DNA of 64,000 nucleotides from Alcanivorax nanhaiticus (GCF_000756665.1 NZ_ARXV01000002.1:62001-126000), one strand, 5' to 3'. Shown: positions 52,468-61,580, numbered from the stretch's first letter. The notes: generated from the sequence alone by a model not told the origin. Numbers and translations are program-made.

Positions 52468-55400
52468 ATGAAGAAAAATTCGCAGCTAGGCTTAGGCTTA
52501 CTTATTCCCGCATTCTCTTCGGTGATGATCGGTTGCGGGGGTGACAACGCCCCCTTCGTTCCACCGAAGCCCGGTAACGCCTTGGTATACACCTACCCGG
52601 TGGACGGCATGGTGGATGTCCCCACCCCAAGCAAGGCCATGCTGGTGTTTTCCAGCCAAGTGAACGAGACACTGGTGAAAGCCAACTGTACGGGGACTTC
52701 GGATGCCCCGGTTGGCGCTTTCTGCGTGACCGGCCCGGACGGACCTGTGGACACCGCCGGCCGCATCAACATCATTAACAAGGGTCGTACTATCGAGTTC
52801 AGTATGGACGGCCTCACCCCCGGCACTTCCTATCAAGTCTGGATCCGCCGGGAAGCTTCTCCGTCTGCTGTTAACCTGACGAACGACAAGCCGCTGTTCA
52901 GCTTCACAACCCGACAGGAATCCCCACTGAAAGGGCAGCCGCCAGTGGTACTGGCATTCAATCAGGAAAACCCTGAGGCCTACATTGATGGCAGCGACAT
53001 CACCCCGCAGTTTCCCATTGTCGATATTTCTCCTGTTCGCCTGACCTTCAGCGAGCCCCTGTTTGATGATTCCGTGGTCTTGGGCGACTCAGTGCAGTTC
53101 ATCAAGATTAACGAGGACAACAGCGAAGAAAGCGTTGAAGTGGACATGCTCGCCGAGCGCCACTACATCACTTTGCAGCCAGAACAGGACATGCAACCCA
53201 ACGCCCGTTATGAAGTGCGTCTCAGCGGCGACATTCTGGATTTGAACGGTGAAGCTCTCGACCCGGTGACCTACAGCTTTGAGCCGCGCGGAACAAAAGC
53301 CACCACCGAAACGGCCAACCCACCTATTGCACAAACACTACAGACCTACCCTGACATGGAAACCCCAGGCTACCCGGGCACTTCCAGAATCACGGGGGGG
53401 CCAACCAACCAGTTCAGCCTGGAAAACACCGCCCTTGGCAAAAATGTAGCTAACTCGCTACCCAATGGACTGGAAGCATTTCTCGCCAACCCACAAAAAT
53501 TTGGTGGTGTCATCACCCCGGTTCTGGCCCGTAAAGGCCAGCAGCTGCAGCTCACGGGTATCGACCCGGCCAAGCTGGGCGGCGAGGTCCGCACTGATTT
53601 GAACACAGGCCTGATCACCGGCACCTTCCTGAGCAATGTGACCGGTTACCTGATGCCTAACATCTATCGTCCTGCAGGTTTTCAGCCTGATGATGATCGG
53701 GCTCCGCTGTACGTGTACATGGACTTCGATCTGGCACTGCAAACCGAAAACAACCAGGGCAACGCCTCCCTTAACCAGAACCTGATGCACGTTCGCGCCA
53801 TCGGTGTGGCCACCATTGAAAACCGCACTCTCACGCTGGAAGTCTTCCGCACACTGGAGCTGGATGTGCTGGGTGGTGCCACAAAAGTCAGTGCAGATTT
53901 TAATCTGGCCGCCCGCAGCGACCCGAATATCGCTATTGATTTCACCAACTATGACGCACCCCGTATCACCGGCAGCTACCCCTCCAATTACAAGACCGGG
54001 GTGGAAACCAATGACACCCTGCTGCTTACCTTCAACGAACCCCTGAGTACCAGCGGACTCGACGAAATTCAGCTACTGGATATGGGCAATGGCGGCTCCC
54101 CCGTCAATATCCAGGTCAAGCGTAGCGGCACCAGCCTGGTGGTTTCTCCTCAGGTACGCTTGAATCCCGCCACCGAGTATCAGTTGCAGATACCGCAAAG
54201 TCTTAGTGATATCCATGCCTTCAACCCCCGCTTCCTGGAATCAGCCCAGGAGGATGCATTGGAGGGCACGAATACCCTTACCTTTACGACTGCTGATTAC
54301 ACACGCACCGAAAACGGTGGTGATCAGGTTCCGCCTATCATCCTTGGCCTGCATCCCGGCATTGGCTGTGCGCTGACTGAAACCGGCGTGCAGGGTTATG
54401 CCGGCCGCTGCGTGGGAGGCCAAAGCGATGACGAACTCTACCTGGATTTCCAATATGAAATCGGACGCGTGATCGAGGCATCGTTCAGCCAGCCGATGGA
54501 TACCGACTCCATGGTACTCGGCACTATCACGGCTAACGGCAGCGCCTGTGAAAACGGGCCTATCTGCCTGGGTCAGGAAGTGGAAGGCACTTGGCAAACC
54601 ATTGATGCCTCACTGGTGCCAGCCAACCTGAATCTGAAAATTCATCCTGTGCAAGGCAGCTTCGTAGATGGACAAGACTATCGTCTGGTCGTCAATGGTG
54701 ACAGCCAGCCTCGTCTTTACAGTCACAGCAACCTGGGTCACCTGGCGCTGAATACTACGCCTCTGGAAGGCATGCGTAAGGGCAACAATATCGACAACCA
54801 GGGTGGCGATAATATTGTTATCAACTTCCGCGCTGTCGCTCCCTTCGATACCGTTTACGCGACGGTCTACACCCGCCCCTACGCGGACTACAACGGCAGT
54901 GGTGGCTGGGATGCTGGAGAGCCGGATTCCGAAAGCAATTTTGCGACCGCCGAAGTCAAAGACACCAGTGGCCTGATTACCAGCGCCGGCTTCGACGATC
55001 CCGACAAGGACAAGATCTACGCCACCGGCGCACTGCCCATGGCCTTCCTGCCCAAACAACCGCTGGACCTGTCCGTGCCGGATCTGGGTCTGGAAGATCA
55101 GGGCGACGGCAGCTGGTGTATTCCCAACCCTTCGCAAACTGACGCTCTCGGGAAACAGCACTGCCTGAATGTGGATAGCACGGCCATGATTCCGGTTGAA
55201 GTCAATCCCCAGATTATTCTGGGTACCGGTCTGACCGTGAAAGCGAATGTCGGGCTGGATTTCGGTTTCTTCGAACTGGCTATTCCCCTGCCACTAAACA
55301 CCCGCTCGGTACTGCTGAGAATTCGCCCGGAACGCCCGGATCAGAATAGTGAAGTGCAGCGTCTGCATGGCTATGTAGTCAACCTCGAGGGCGAAGACAA

Positions 55401-55794
55401 ACCCTACTTTATCGTTCGTCTGCCCGCTTGGCTGGATGTGCCTGACCTGGATCTGCTCACAGCACTTCAGGAAGCCTTGTTGGGCTCGGGGAATGCCTTC
55501 ATTACCGGCACTTTCCTGAACGATCTGGTCGCAGCTGGGGCGAACCATACCGCCTACAGTCTTGCGGTAACGCCCTACTTATATGGCCCTATCAGCTTCC
55601 AGGATGACGGCCGCATCACTCTCAAGGTTTCCAACCTCAATAATGTTGAGGCCACCCTCGGTGTGGAGCTTTTCCCTGGCTTCCTGTCGGCCACCGCCGG
55701 TTCCGCCGATCTGTTGCTGCCAGCAGAAGGGGTGAGCCTGCAGGTAATGAACCTGCCCTCACGGGCTCGCAAACTGCCTGAGAACGCACAATAA
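52468..55794 (+). CDS. Large surface lipoprotein with SbsA-type Ig-like (Big_5) domains
   Basis: A 1108-residue exported lipoprotein (SVMIGC, Cys23). At least four Ig-like units are visible by their family motif: VDGMVDVPTPSKAMLVFSS (about 45), PVRLTFSEPLFDDSV (about 190), LLLTFNEPLSTSGL (about 520) and VIEASFSQPMDTDSM (about 670). A calcium-type loop (DYNGSGGWDAGEPDS) lies near 810. The last 250 residues are beta-rich without a family I recognise; there is no lipase GxSxG. It is 10 bp ahead of an OmpW-like gene. It is probably exposed at the outer membrane and may bind the hydrophobic substrate. Confidence 0.82.
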   Translation: MKKNSQLGLGLLIPAFSSVMIGCGGDNAPFVPPKPGNALVYTYPVDGMVDVPTPSKAMLVFSSQVNETLVKANCTGTSDAPVGAFCVTGPDGPVDTAGRINIINKGRTIEFSMDGLTPGTSYQVWIRREASPSAVNLTNDKPLFSFTTRQESPLKGQPPVVLAFNQENPEAYIDGSDITPQFPIVDISPVRLTFSEPLFDDSVVLGDSVQFIKINEDNSEESVEVDMLAERHYITLQPEQDMQPNARYEVRLSGDILDLNGEALDPVTYSFEPRGTKATTETANPPIAQTLQTYPDMETPGYPGTSRITGGPTNQFSLENTALGKNVANSLPNGLEAFLANPQKFGGVITPVLARKGQQLQLTGIDPAKLGGEVRTDLNTGLITGTFLSNVTGYLMPNIYRPAGFQPDDDRAPLYVYMDFDLALQTENNQGNASLNQNLMHVRAIGVATIENRTLTLEVFRTLELDVLGGATKVSADFNLAARSDPNIAIDFTNYDAPRITGSYPSNYKTGVETNDTLLLTFNEPLSTSGLDEIQLLDMGNGGSPVNIQVKRSGTSLVVSPQVRLNPATEYQLQIPQSLSDIHAFNPRFLESAQEDALEGTNTLTFTTADYTRTENGGDQVPPIILGLHPGIGCALTETGVQGYAGRCVGGQSDDELYLDFQYEIGRVIEASFSQPMDTDSMVLGTITANGSACENGPICLGQEVEGTWQTIDASLVPANLNLKIHPVQGSFVDGQDYRLVVNGDSQPRLYSHSNLGHLALNTTPLEGMRKGNNIDNQGGDNIVINFRAVAPFDTVYATVYTRPYADYNGSGGWDAGEPDSESNFATAEVKDTSGLITSAGFDDPDKDKIYATGALPMAFLPKQPLDLSVPDLGLEDQGDGSWCIPNPSQTDALGKQHCLNVDSTAMIPVEVNPQIILGTGLTVKANVGLDFGFFELAIPLPLNTRSVLLRIRPERPDQNSEVQRLHGYVVNLEGEDKPYFIVRLPAWLDVPDLDLLTALQEALLGSGNAFITGTFLNDLVAAGANHTAYSLAVTPYLYGPISFQDDGRITLKVSNLNNVEATLGVELFPGFLSATAGSADLLLPAEGVSLQVMNLPSRARKLPENAQ

Positions 55795-55804
55795 GGACAA
55801 CAAC

Positions 55805-56692
55805 ATGCAGAGCAAGAATCCTGTTCTGCGCCTGCCGGCGCTTGTCGCCGGCCTGGCGCTGTGCGCCCCATTGATGGCGCAGGAAAGAACCATTCCGGAA
55901 TACGATGATGTCCGGGTTGATTACCCTGGATCTGATTTCGTTCGTGACATCGCCGGTGAAGATCGCTTCTATTTCCGGCTTGGTGCCATGTACTTTGCCC
56001 CCGATGTAAAGACCAACTACATCACTGCAAAGAACCTGACCGAGATCGCAGAAACCGCATTGGGTCCCAGCCCGCAGCCGCTGGAAGGGGAAACCTCCGC
56101 GGATCCGCTGCTAATGCCGGGGGTGATCTTTGGCTACAAACTACCCTGGGGTAAAGGCTGGTCACTGGAGCTCATCGCTTCCGCACCGCCCACTCTGGAA
56201 ATCAAAGCCAAGGGGCGACTGGCTGACGAACCACTGGTGGAGGAAGTCAACGGCATCCCTACAGGTGTCCCCCCTCTGGGGGAGAAAATCGCAGAAACCA
56301 AAGCCGCCCCTCCACTGATAACACTGGTAAAACGTTTTCGGTTGGACAAACGGGTACAGCCCTATCTCGGTGGCGGTATTGGCTATCTGTTCACCTATGA
56401 CACCAAAGTGACCAACCCCATCGCCACAGCACTGGGCGAACCGGATATTGAAGTCGACAACAAGTTTGGCTGGGCAGCCCAGGCCGGGATGGATTTTCAT
56501 CTGGACAAGCACTGGTGGCTGTCACTGGATGCAAAATACATTACCTTCCCGGATATCTCCGCCACCGTTGAAAACATGGTAGTGGAAGCGCCCGGGCTAC
56601 CACAGTTCCCCTACGCCGAAGTGGGCGATGTGGAATACAACGCTGACATCAATGTGTTCGCCTATACACTTGGAATCGGCTTTACCTTCTGA
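55805..56692 (+). CDS. OmpW/AlkL-like outer-membrane barrel protein
   Basis: A 295-residue exported barrel. The signal peptide ends near APLMAQ, and the C-terminal residue is Phe (GIGFTF), as needed for barrel insertion. Segments such as FYFRLGAMYFAPD, PYLGGGIGYLFTYD and WWLSLDAKYITFPDISATV are typical of the OmpW family, to which AlkL, the alkane uptake channel, belongs. It is larger than OmpW (about 210), with extra loop sequence between residues 60 and 165. It is co-transcribed with the Ig-like lipoprotein. A hydrophobic-substrate porin role is inferred. Confidence 0.85.
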   Translation: MQSKNPVLRLPALVAGLALCAPLMAQERTIPEYDDVRVDYPGSDFVRDIAGEDRFYFRLGAMYFAPDVKTNYITAKNLTEIAETALGPSPQPLEGETSADPLLMPGVIFGYKLPWGKGWSLELIASAPPTLEIKAKGRLADEPLVEEVNGIPTGVPPLGEKIAETKAAPPLITLVKRFRLDKRVQPYLGGGIGYLFTYDTKVTNPIATALGEPDIEVDNKFGWAAQAGMDFHLDKHWWLSLDAKYITFPDISATVENMVVEAPGLPQFPYAEVGDVEYNADINVFAYTLGIGFTF

Positions 56693-56788
56693 TGACGCTC
56701 TGTCAACAAAGCATGGCCATAAAGCAAAAAGACCGGCGGGAGAATCCCTGCATACTGATTCAGTCCAGGTTTGCCAAGACTGTCGCTC

Positions 56789-57415
56789 TCAGCCTTTCAT
56801 CAGTGGACGCAAACACTGCTCGGCCACCTGCCGCACCGACGCCTCATCAGACGGATTCATCACCCCCTCCGGGGACAGCAGCATGGACTGCATCAATCTC
56901 AGCATCAATTCAGCGAGAAAGTCCGGCGACAGGTCGCTGATCGCTTCTTCTTTTTTTACTTTTTCCAGCATGGCGGCAAGATACATGCGGAAAAAGCCCA
57001 TCATCCGCCACAGCCCCTGAGTAAAAAACGGCAGAATGATGTCCGTATCGGAAGTCTGTAGACGACGCCAAAGCGGATGCGCATGCGCTCGGGTCACTGC
57101 CAGTACAAATGATTCCAGCAGCTTGTTTAGCCCACCTTCAACTGATTCCAACTCTTCTTCAATCCGATCCAGCTCACGCTTGGCCTCACGCAGGATGATC
57201 ATCTGAGTAAGCTGATCCTTGTCGCGGAAACGACGGTAGGCTGTCGCCCGCCCTACCCCCGCCTTGTTCGCCACATCTTCCATGGTGGTGCGACGCAGAC
57301 CGAACTCGATAAACAGCTCAAGCCCTGCATCAATAATCTTCACATAGGTCTTGTCGCCCTCAGGGAGTTGAATACCTTGCAGGAGCGCATTTGAAGCAGC
57401 TGTGTTCCGTGACAT
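56789..57415 (-). CDS. TetR-family regulator, candidate controller of the oxygenase locus
   Basis: A 208-residue TetR protein. The helix-turn-helix is at about residues 25-75 (GLELFIEFGLRRTTMEDVANKAGVGRATAYRRFRDKDQL). The C-terminal domain is helical and hydrophobic. ATG 57415, with GGAG upstream, is preferred to starts 75 bp further up. It sits between the OmpW-like and di-heme genes, convergent with the first and divergent from the second. The palindrome GATACA-N12-TGTATC lies upstream of the di-heme gene and in the divergent promoter 4 kb away, which fits one regulator for both. The inducing ligand is unknown. Confidence 0.88.
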   Translation of the reverse strand: MSRNTAASNALLQGIQLPEGDKTYVKIIDAGLELFIEFGLRRTTMEDVANKAGVGRATAYRRFRDKDQLTQMIILREAKRELDRIEEELESVEGGLNKLLESFVLAVTRAHAHPLWRRLQTSDTDIILPFFTQGLWRMMGFFRMYLAAMLEKVKKEEAISDLSPDFLAELMLRLMQSMLLSPEGVMNPSDEASVRQVAEQCLRPLMKG

Positions 57416-57699
57416 TAAGACTCCATGTGCATAGTTGTTATCTGGAAGGCGGATATCCAAAGGCCGTAACGGTAGCAAATACATCCGCAAACGTGAACGA
57501 CCACAGCCCGGTAAACATTGTCACCTCCGGGGAAGCCATTTTCTGTGAAGAAACCTTCAAGCGAACAAGTGTATTCACTTCTTTACGCTTTATATATCGC
57601 CTTTCACAGTGGCGCGTGCACCATTGCTGCCTCTCTATATACCGCACCGGCAAACAATGACTACGCAGTCACATTGGCGAGATCAACATTTGACCGATC

Positions 57700-57723
57700 G
57701 ATACAATAAGATTAATTTGTATC
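57700..57723. promoter_or_regulatory. Operator GATACA-N12-TGTATC, copy 2
   Basis: A 24-bp palindrome with 7-bp arms (GATACAA and TTGTATC) in the 449-bp gap between the TetR and di-heme genes, 142 bp before ATG 57865. A TTGACC box lies at 57690-57695, directly ahead, so a repressor here could block the promoter. It shares six outer bases on each side and the exact spacing with copy 1. The remainder of the gap shows no gene. Confidence 0.65.
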
Positions 57724-57864
57724 ACGGTCGCATTTTGACCTCGATCATCTCTTATCACCTGGAACCCTCAACCATGTGATCCGGGGCGACCGGGAAACCG
57801 GGCAGAAACGCCGCGGGGATAAAAACAAATAAAGTTCGACATGACTGTCGGAGGTATGCCTGCA

Positions 57865-60156
57865 ATGAAAAAAATAACGCTTCAAACAATGATACCCCGC
57901 TGGAAAGCCCTGACCATGCTGGTCACGGCTATAGCAGCAACCCCCGGCTGTGGCGGCGGAGAATCGGCCAGCACAGCAACGGACTCTCCTCCAGCCAGCA
58001 GCACTACACAGGCTCTGCCACCATCGAGTCAGGACAAAGTGACGCTAACACCGGAACAAGCCGCCCCCCGGAATGCCTATAGCGCAGGCGAGGGAAAGAC
58101 ATCCTCTTCGGGGTATGACGGCAGCGGCAGTGATCCCTACCATGATGAACCGCCGGTGAATGTCTATAACCGCCCCGCCAACTACGATCCCTATGCCCTG
58201 TTGGGCGAAAGCAGTCGCGGCGGCTGGGCAGTATGGGATTTCTGTTATGGCAAACCGGATGAAGCCGTGCTGCCGCAGGATCCACGCTCCATGATTCAGC
58301 CTGGTATTAGTTATGGCAAGGCCGTTCACTTCAATGCTCACTGGAAAAACTGCCATGTGGATCCTGAGGCAGTACAGGAAGTGGGTAATGCGGAAACCTG
58401 CGGCGAGCTGCGCGAACGATTCGAGTGGGGTGGCCGCCTGCTGACTGGTGGCTCTGAAGGCGTTGGAGCGCTGTTTGCTGGCACCGATCCCTACACTCTG
58501 GAAGGCGCCATGGGGATTTCTACCCTGACAGCGGGCCAGTATCGTCGCTTGTGGAAATCCTGGGGCAGATACATCGCTCAGCCAAATAACTATGACCAAC
58601 GTGTTGCCGAACGTTACGGTTCGCCCATCAGCGACACCCGCAACCCTTACCCTCTTGCCGGTGAGGACCCGAACAAGACCGACGGTGGCTCCGGCCAGCT
58701 GCCGCTGATGTTTACCCAGATGCGCTTGAAAGACGGCTCCTGGTCAGGGCGAATCGGGATCACCTGCCATGCCTGTCACAGTGGCAATGTGGAACATGAA
58801 GGAATGGGCAACACCCTGGGAAGCGGTAGCCCGCTTGCCGATCTGGATCTGTTCCTGCGTGATGCCCTGCCCCAAGGCTACCTGGCGTCGGTGGCAACCC
58901 TCGCCAATCTCAGCCATGGCCGGGGCACCAACAATGCATCGGACGTGAACCTGGCTTTCTTCTTCCCGGATGAGGGATTCTACTCTGCCCGTGATTTCGT
59001 CGGCCTGCTGAATAGTGGTTCCACTGCCTCCATGGATACACCAGCCTGGTGGAACCTGGGACACCGTCCGGTGAAATTTGCCGACGGCATGTTCCCCGCA
59101 GATGCGCCACGGATCGATCAGGTGTTCTACACCCCGATCTTCGGTCTGTTTGGTTCCGTTCTTGGCCCCCTTAGCGAAGCCGGCCAGGATTACATGCGCA
59201 AGGCAGGCCCACCGATTAACGCCTGGATTGAAACCCTCAAGGCGCCAAAGTACCCCGCCCAGATCAATACCGCGCTGGCTGAACAAGGTGCCATCCTGTT
59301 CCATGAGCTGGACATGTGGGGACCGGATCGCAGTAACCCGGTTGACCGTCCACAGGGCAACGGTTCCTGTGCCAGTTGCCATGGTGCCTACTCGCCACGC
59401 TATGTGAACGACCCGAACTTCCTGGCAGATCCTGCCCTGGAAGGGGTGGCTTCCTATATCGTACCGCAGCGAATTATCGGCACTGACGCTGTACGCTGGG
59501 AAACCAATAACGAAAGCATGCAGCGTGCGGGTACCGTGAACTTCTTCGGCTACCCACCCACCAAGGGCACAGAAAACGATTGCGGCCCACAGAATCAGGA
59601 GCGTCTGCGTGGCGATCGTGAACTGGGCTATCTGGCACCGCCACTGTATGGCGCATGGGCAACCGCACCCTACCTCCATAATGGTGCGATCCCGGACATG
59701 TGGAGCCTGCTCAAACCGGAAGATCGCCCGACCATCTGGCGTCGCGTCTCTGCACCGAAGATGAAGAACCCCTGGTACAACAACGGCAATGTGGTCATGG
59801 GTTTCGACACCAACTTCGAGCGCGCCTACGACAAGAACAAGATGGGCTGGAAGTACGACGAAATTCAATGCGAATGGCGCACCTGGTGGAACCCGGCGGT
59901 AACGCCCGGCTATACCTGTGATCCCAATGACGAACGTAATACCCCGCTGGCCCAGGAAATCCTGGGGGTACTGTTCGACAACCTGATCCTGGTTTGGAAT
60001 ATCTGGGCACCACCGACCATCACCAATGCCCAGGTGGAAGATCGCAAGATCTACAACACCATCCTGTATAGCCAGGGCAACGAAGGTCATGAGTTCAACA
60101 GCGTTCTCACAGACCAGGAACGTCTGGCCATCATGGAGTATCTGAAAACCCTGTAA
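57865..60156 (+). CDS. Di-heme c-type lipoprotein related to rubber oxygenase RoxA
   Basis: A 763-residue exported lipoprotein (AATPGC). Two heme c motifs stand at residues 301-305 (CHACH) and 502-506 (CASCH), 201 residues apart; RoxA of Xanthomonas, as I recall, has CSACH and CASCH about 199 apart. Other RoxA/MauG-like features are DTPAWWNLGHRP and YLAPPLYGAWATAPYLHNGAIPDMW. GGAGGT sits 9 bp before ATG 57865. RoxA oxidatively cleaves cis-polyisoprene double bonds. It is longer than RoxA (about 678) by a disordered N-terminal region (about 30-95, rich in Ser, Pro and Thr). A plain di-heme peroxidase is the main alternative. Confidence 0.82.
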   Translation: MKKITLQTMIPRWKALTMLVTAIAATPGCGGGESASTATDSPPASSTTQALPPSSQDKVTLTPEQAAPRNAYSAGEGKTSSSGYDGSGSDPYHDEPPVNVYNRPANYDPYALLGESSRGGWAVWDFCYGKPDEAVLPQDPRSMIQPGISYGKAVHFNAHWKNCHVDPEAVQEVGNAETCGELRERFEWGGRLLTGGSEGVGALFAGTDPYTLEGAMGISTLTAGQYRRLWKSWGRYIAQPNNYDQRVAERYGSPISDTRNPYPLAGEDPNKTDGGSGQLPLMFTQMRLKDGSWSGRIGITCHACHSGNVEHEGMGNTLGSGSPLADLDLFLRDALPQGYLASVATLANLSHGRGTNNASDVNLAFFFPDEGFYSARDFVGLLNSGSTASMDTPAWWNLGHRPVKFADGMFPADAPRIDQVFYTPIFGLFGSVLGPLSEAGQDYMRKAGPPINAWIETLKAPKYPAQINTALAEQGAILFHELDMWGPDRSNPVDRPQGNGSCASCHGAYSPRYVNDPNFLADPALEGVASYIVPQRIIGTDAVRWETNNESMQRAGTVNFFGYPPTKGTENDCGPQNQERLRGDRELGYLAPPLYGAWATAPYLHNGAIPDMWSLLKPEDRPTIWRRVSAPKMKNPWYNNGNVVMGFDTNFERAYDKNKMGWKYDEIQCEWRTWWNPAVTPGYTCDPNDERNTPLAQEILGVLFDNLILVWNIWAPPTITNAQVEDRKIYNTILYSQGNEGHEFNSVLTDQERLAIMEYLKTL

Positions 60157-60179
60157 GCCCAACCCCGCATTGATGCAGA

Positions 60180-60220
60180 AAAAGAAACCCGCACAACGCA
60201 AGATGTGCGGGTTTTCTTTT
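60180..60220 (+). terminator. Terminator of the di-heme gene
   Basis: A stem of AAACCCGCACA with TGTGCGGGTTT, extended by an A-rich and T-rich pair, 24 bp after the stop and ending in T residues on the plus strand. Confidence 0.88.
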
Positions 60221-60296
60221 GTGGGAGCGGCGGTTCCGCCGCAATGTAGCAAGACACGATAGAAACGCTGAATCGCGACGGAACCGTCGCTCCCAC
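60221..60296. repeat. BIME-like inverted pair of REP sequences
   Basis: Two 22-bp arms (60221-60242 and 60275-60296) are inverted copies differing at two positions, each a GTGGGAGCG head plus an internal 7-bp hairpin (GCGGCGG/CCGCCGC and GCGACGG/CCGTCGC). This is the classical REP-pair form. The window also encodes a RAYT transposase, the enzyme that spreads such elements. Confidence 0.8.
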
Positions 60297-60387
60297 GGTG
60301 AGGTAGATAAGGGGTACTGGTTGATCTTCCCAACCAGGCTTCCCGCCAAAACGCGATGAACCAACCGGCCGCAAAGCGGCCACAAAA

Positions 60388-60408
60388 AAGGCGGCCTTCG
60401 GCCGCCTT
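60388..60408 (-). terminator. Terminator of the acyl-CoA dehydrogenase operon
   Basis: A 9-bp perfect stem (AAGGCGGCC with GGCCGCCTT), loop 3, with a T run on the minus strand, 22 bp after the second dehydrogenase stop. Confidence 0.85.
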
Positions 60409-60430
60409 GATTTGTTCGATCCAGAAAGGA

Positions 60431-61555
60431 TTACGCGGAACGCGCGATCTCCATCAGATGAACGTCGGCATTGCCGAACAGGCCATCCACCGCACTCAAA
60501 CGCTTCACGAAATGCCCCACGTTCAGCTCATCAGTCATGCCCATGCCACCGTGAATCTGAATAGCTTCCTGGCCAATCTTGCGACCGGCACGGCCCAACT
60601 GGGCCTTCATGGCATGTACTGCTTTGGCAGCATCGTCATGGCCTTCCACCAGTTTCAGGGTAGCTGCCATCAGCAGCGACTTGGTTTGCTCCATGGCAAT
60701 AAACATATCCGCCATACGGAACTGCAGCGCCTGGAATTTACCAATGGGCAGACCGAACTGCTTGCGGGTTTTGCTGTATTCAACCGTGTCGTTCAGCAGT
60801 ACTGCCAGGCTACCTGTAGACTCGGCAGACAGCGCCAGCAAGCCTTCCAGCAAGACGCTTTTCGCGATGTCATAGGCCTGGTTCAGCTCACCGATACGGG
60901 CGGCTTCAGATACCTTGACGTTGCTGAAACGAATCTCGGCACCCTGACGGCCATCCACGGTGCGGTGCGGAGTGCGCTCGATACCCTCGTCATTGGCATC
61001 CACCAGGAACAGGCTCAGGCCGTCCTTGTCACCGGGCTGGCCGGCAGTACGGGCCAGCACAATCAGCTGGTCAGCATGGTCGCCGTTCAAAACACAGGCC
61101 TTGGTACCGTTTAGCATCACGCCATCGCCCTGAGCCTCACCCTTCATGGCAGTATTTTCCAGGGTAAAGACGCGCTCGTATTCCTCTGCGGCAAACGCCA
61201 GCTGCAGACCGCCTTCCAGCAGGGAGGGAATGGTTTCTGCCTGTTGCGTGTCGGAAGCGTGACGCAGGAAACCGCCACCCAGCACCACCGTGGCAATGTA
61301 CGGTGCCATGATCAGGCCTTCGCCCAGCTCCTGCAGCAGTACCATGGTCTCCAGCGGGCCCATGCCCAGACCACCGTGCTCTTCAGCGAACGGTACGGCC
61401 AGCCAGCCCAGTTCCGCAAACTGGCCCCAGGTGGCTTCGTCCAGCGGCATCAGCTTCTTGTTCTGGCGGTGCTTCTCTACATCGTGGTTGTCTCGGACAA
61501 AACGCTTGGCGCTGTCCGCCAGCATTTGCTGCTCTTCACTCAACTGAAAATTCAT
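60431..61555 (-). CDS. Acyl-CoA dehydrogenase, small-subunit type (second of a pair)
   Basis: A 374-residue flavoprotein of the acyl-CoA dehydrogenase family. It starts MNFQLSEEQQMLADSAKRFV, and has FAELGWLAVPFAEEHGGLGMGPLE, the FAD/substrate region LNGTKACVLNGDHADQ and a C-terminal QIHGGMGMTDELNVGHFVKRL. AAGGAG precedes ATG 61555. It lies 25 bp behind a longer homologue, and such pairs form heterotetramers acting on unusual acyl chains (pimeloyl, steroid or branched side chains). The base catalyst is not clearly visible here, so it may be the non-catalytic partner. Confidence 0.9.
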   Translation of the reverse strand: MNFQLSEEQQMLADSAKRFVRDNHDVEKHRQNKKLMPLDEATWGQFAELGWLAVPFAEEHGGLGMGPLETMVLLQELGEGLIMAPYIATVVLGGGFLRHASDTQQAETIPSLLEGGLQLAFAAEEYERVFTLENTAMKGEAQGDGVMLNGTKACVLNGDHADQLIVLARTAGQPGDKDGLSLFLVDANDEGIERTPHRTVDGRQGAEIRFSNVKVSEAARIGELNQAYDIAKSVLLEGLLALSAESTGSLAVLLNDTVEYSKTRKQFGLPIGKFQALQFRMADMFIAMEQTKSLLMAATLKLVEGHDDAAKAVHAMKAQLGRAGRKIGQEAIQIHGGMGMTDELNVGHFVKRLSAVDGLFGNADVHLMEIARSA

Positions 61556-61580
61556 CTGACTTCTCCTTGTTGGCGGACGC

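Noticed and set aside
52468-55794. Pla-1/cef (VolA) surface lipase
   Set aside because: The N-terminal Ig-like repeats are similar in style, but no GxSxG serine motif or lipase core is present.
58744-60333. 529-residue minus-strand frame over the di-heme gene
   Set aside because: Shadow of the di-heme gene, whose heme motifs, lipobox and ribosome site are clear; the frame also crosses the terminator and BIME.
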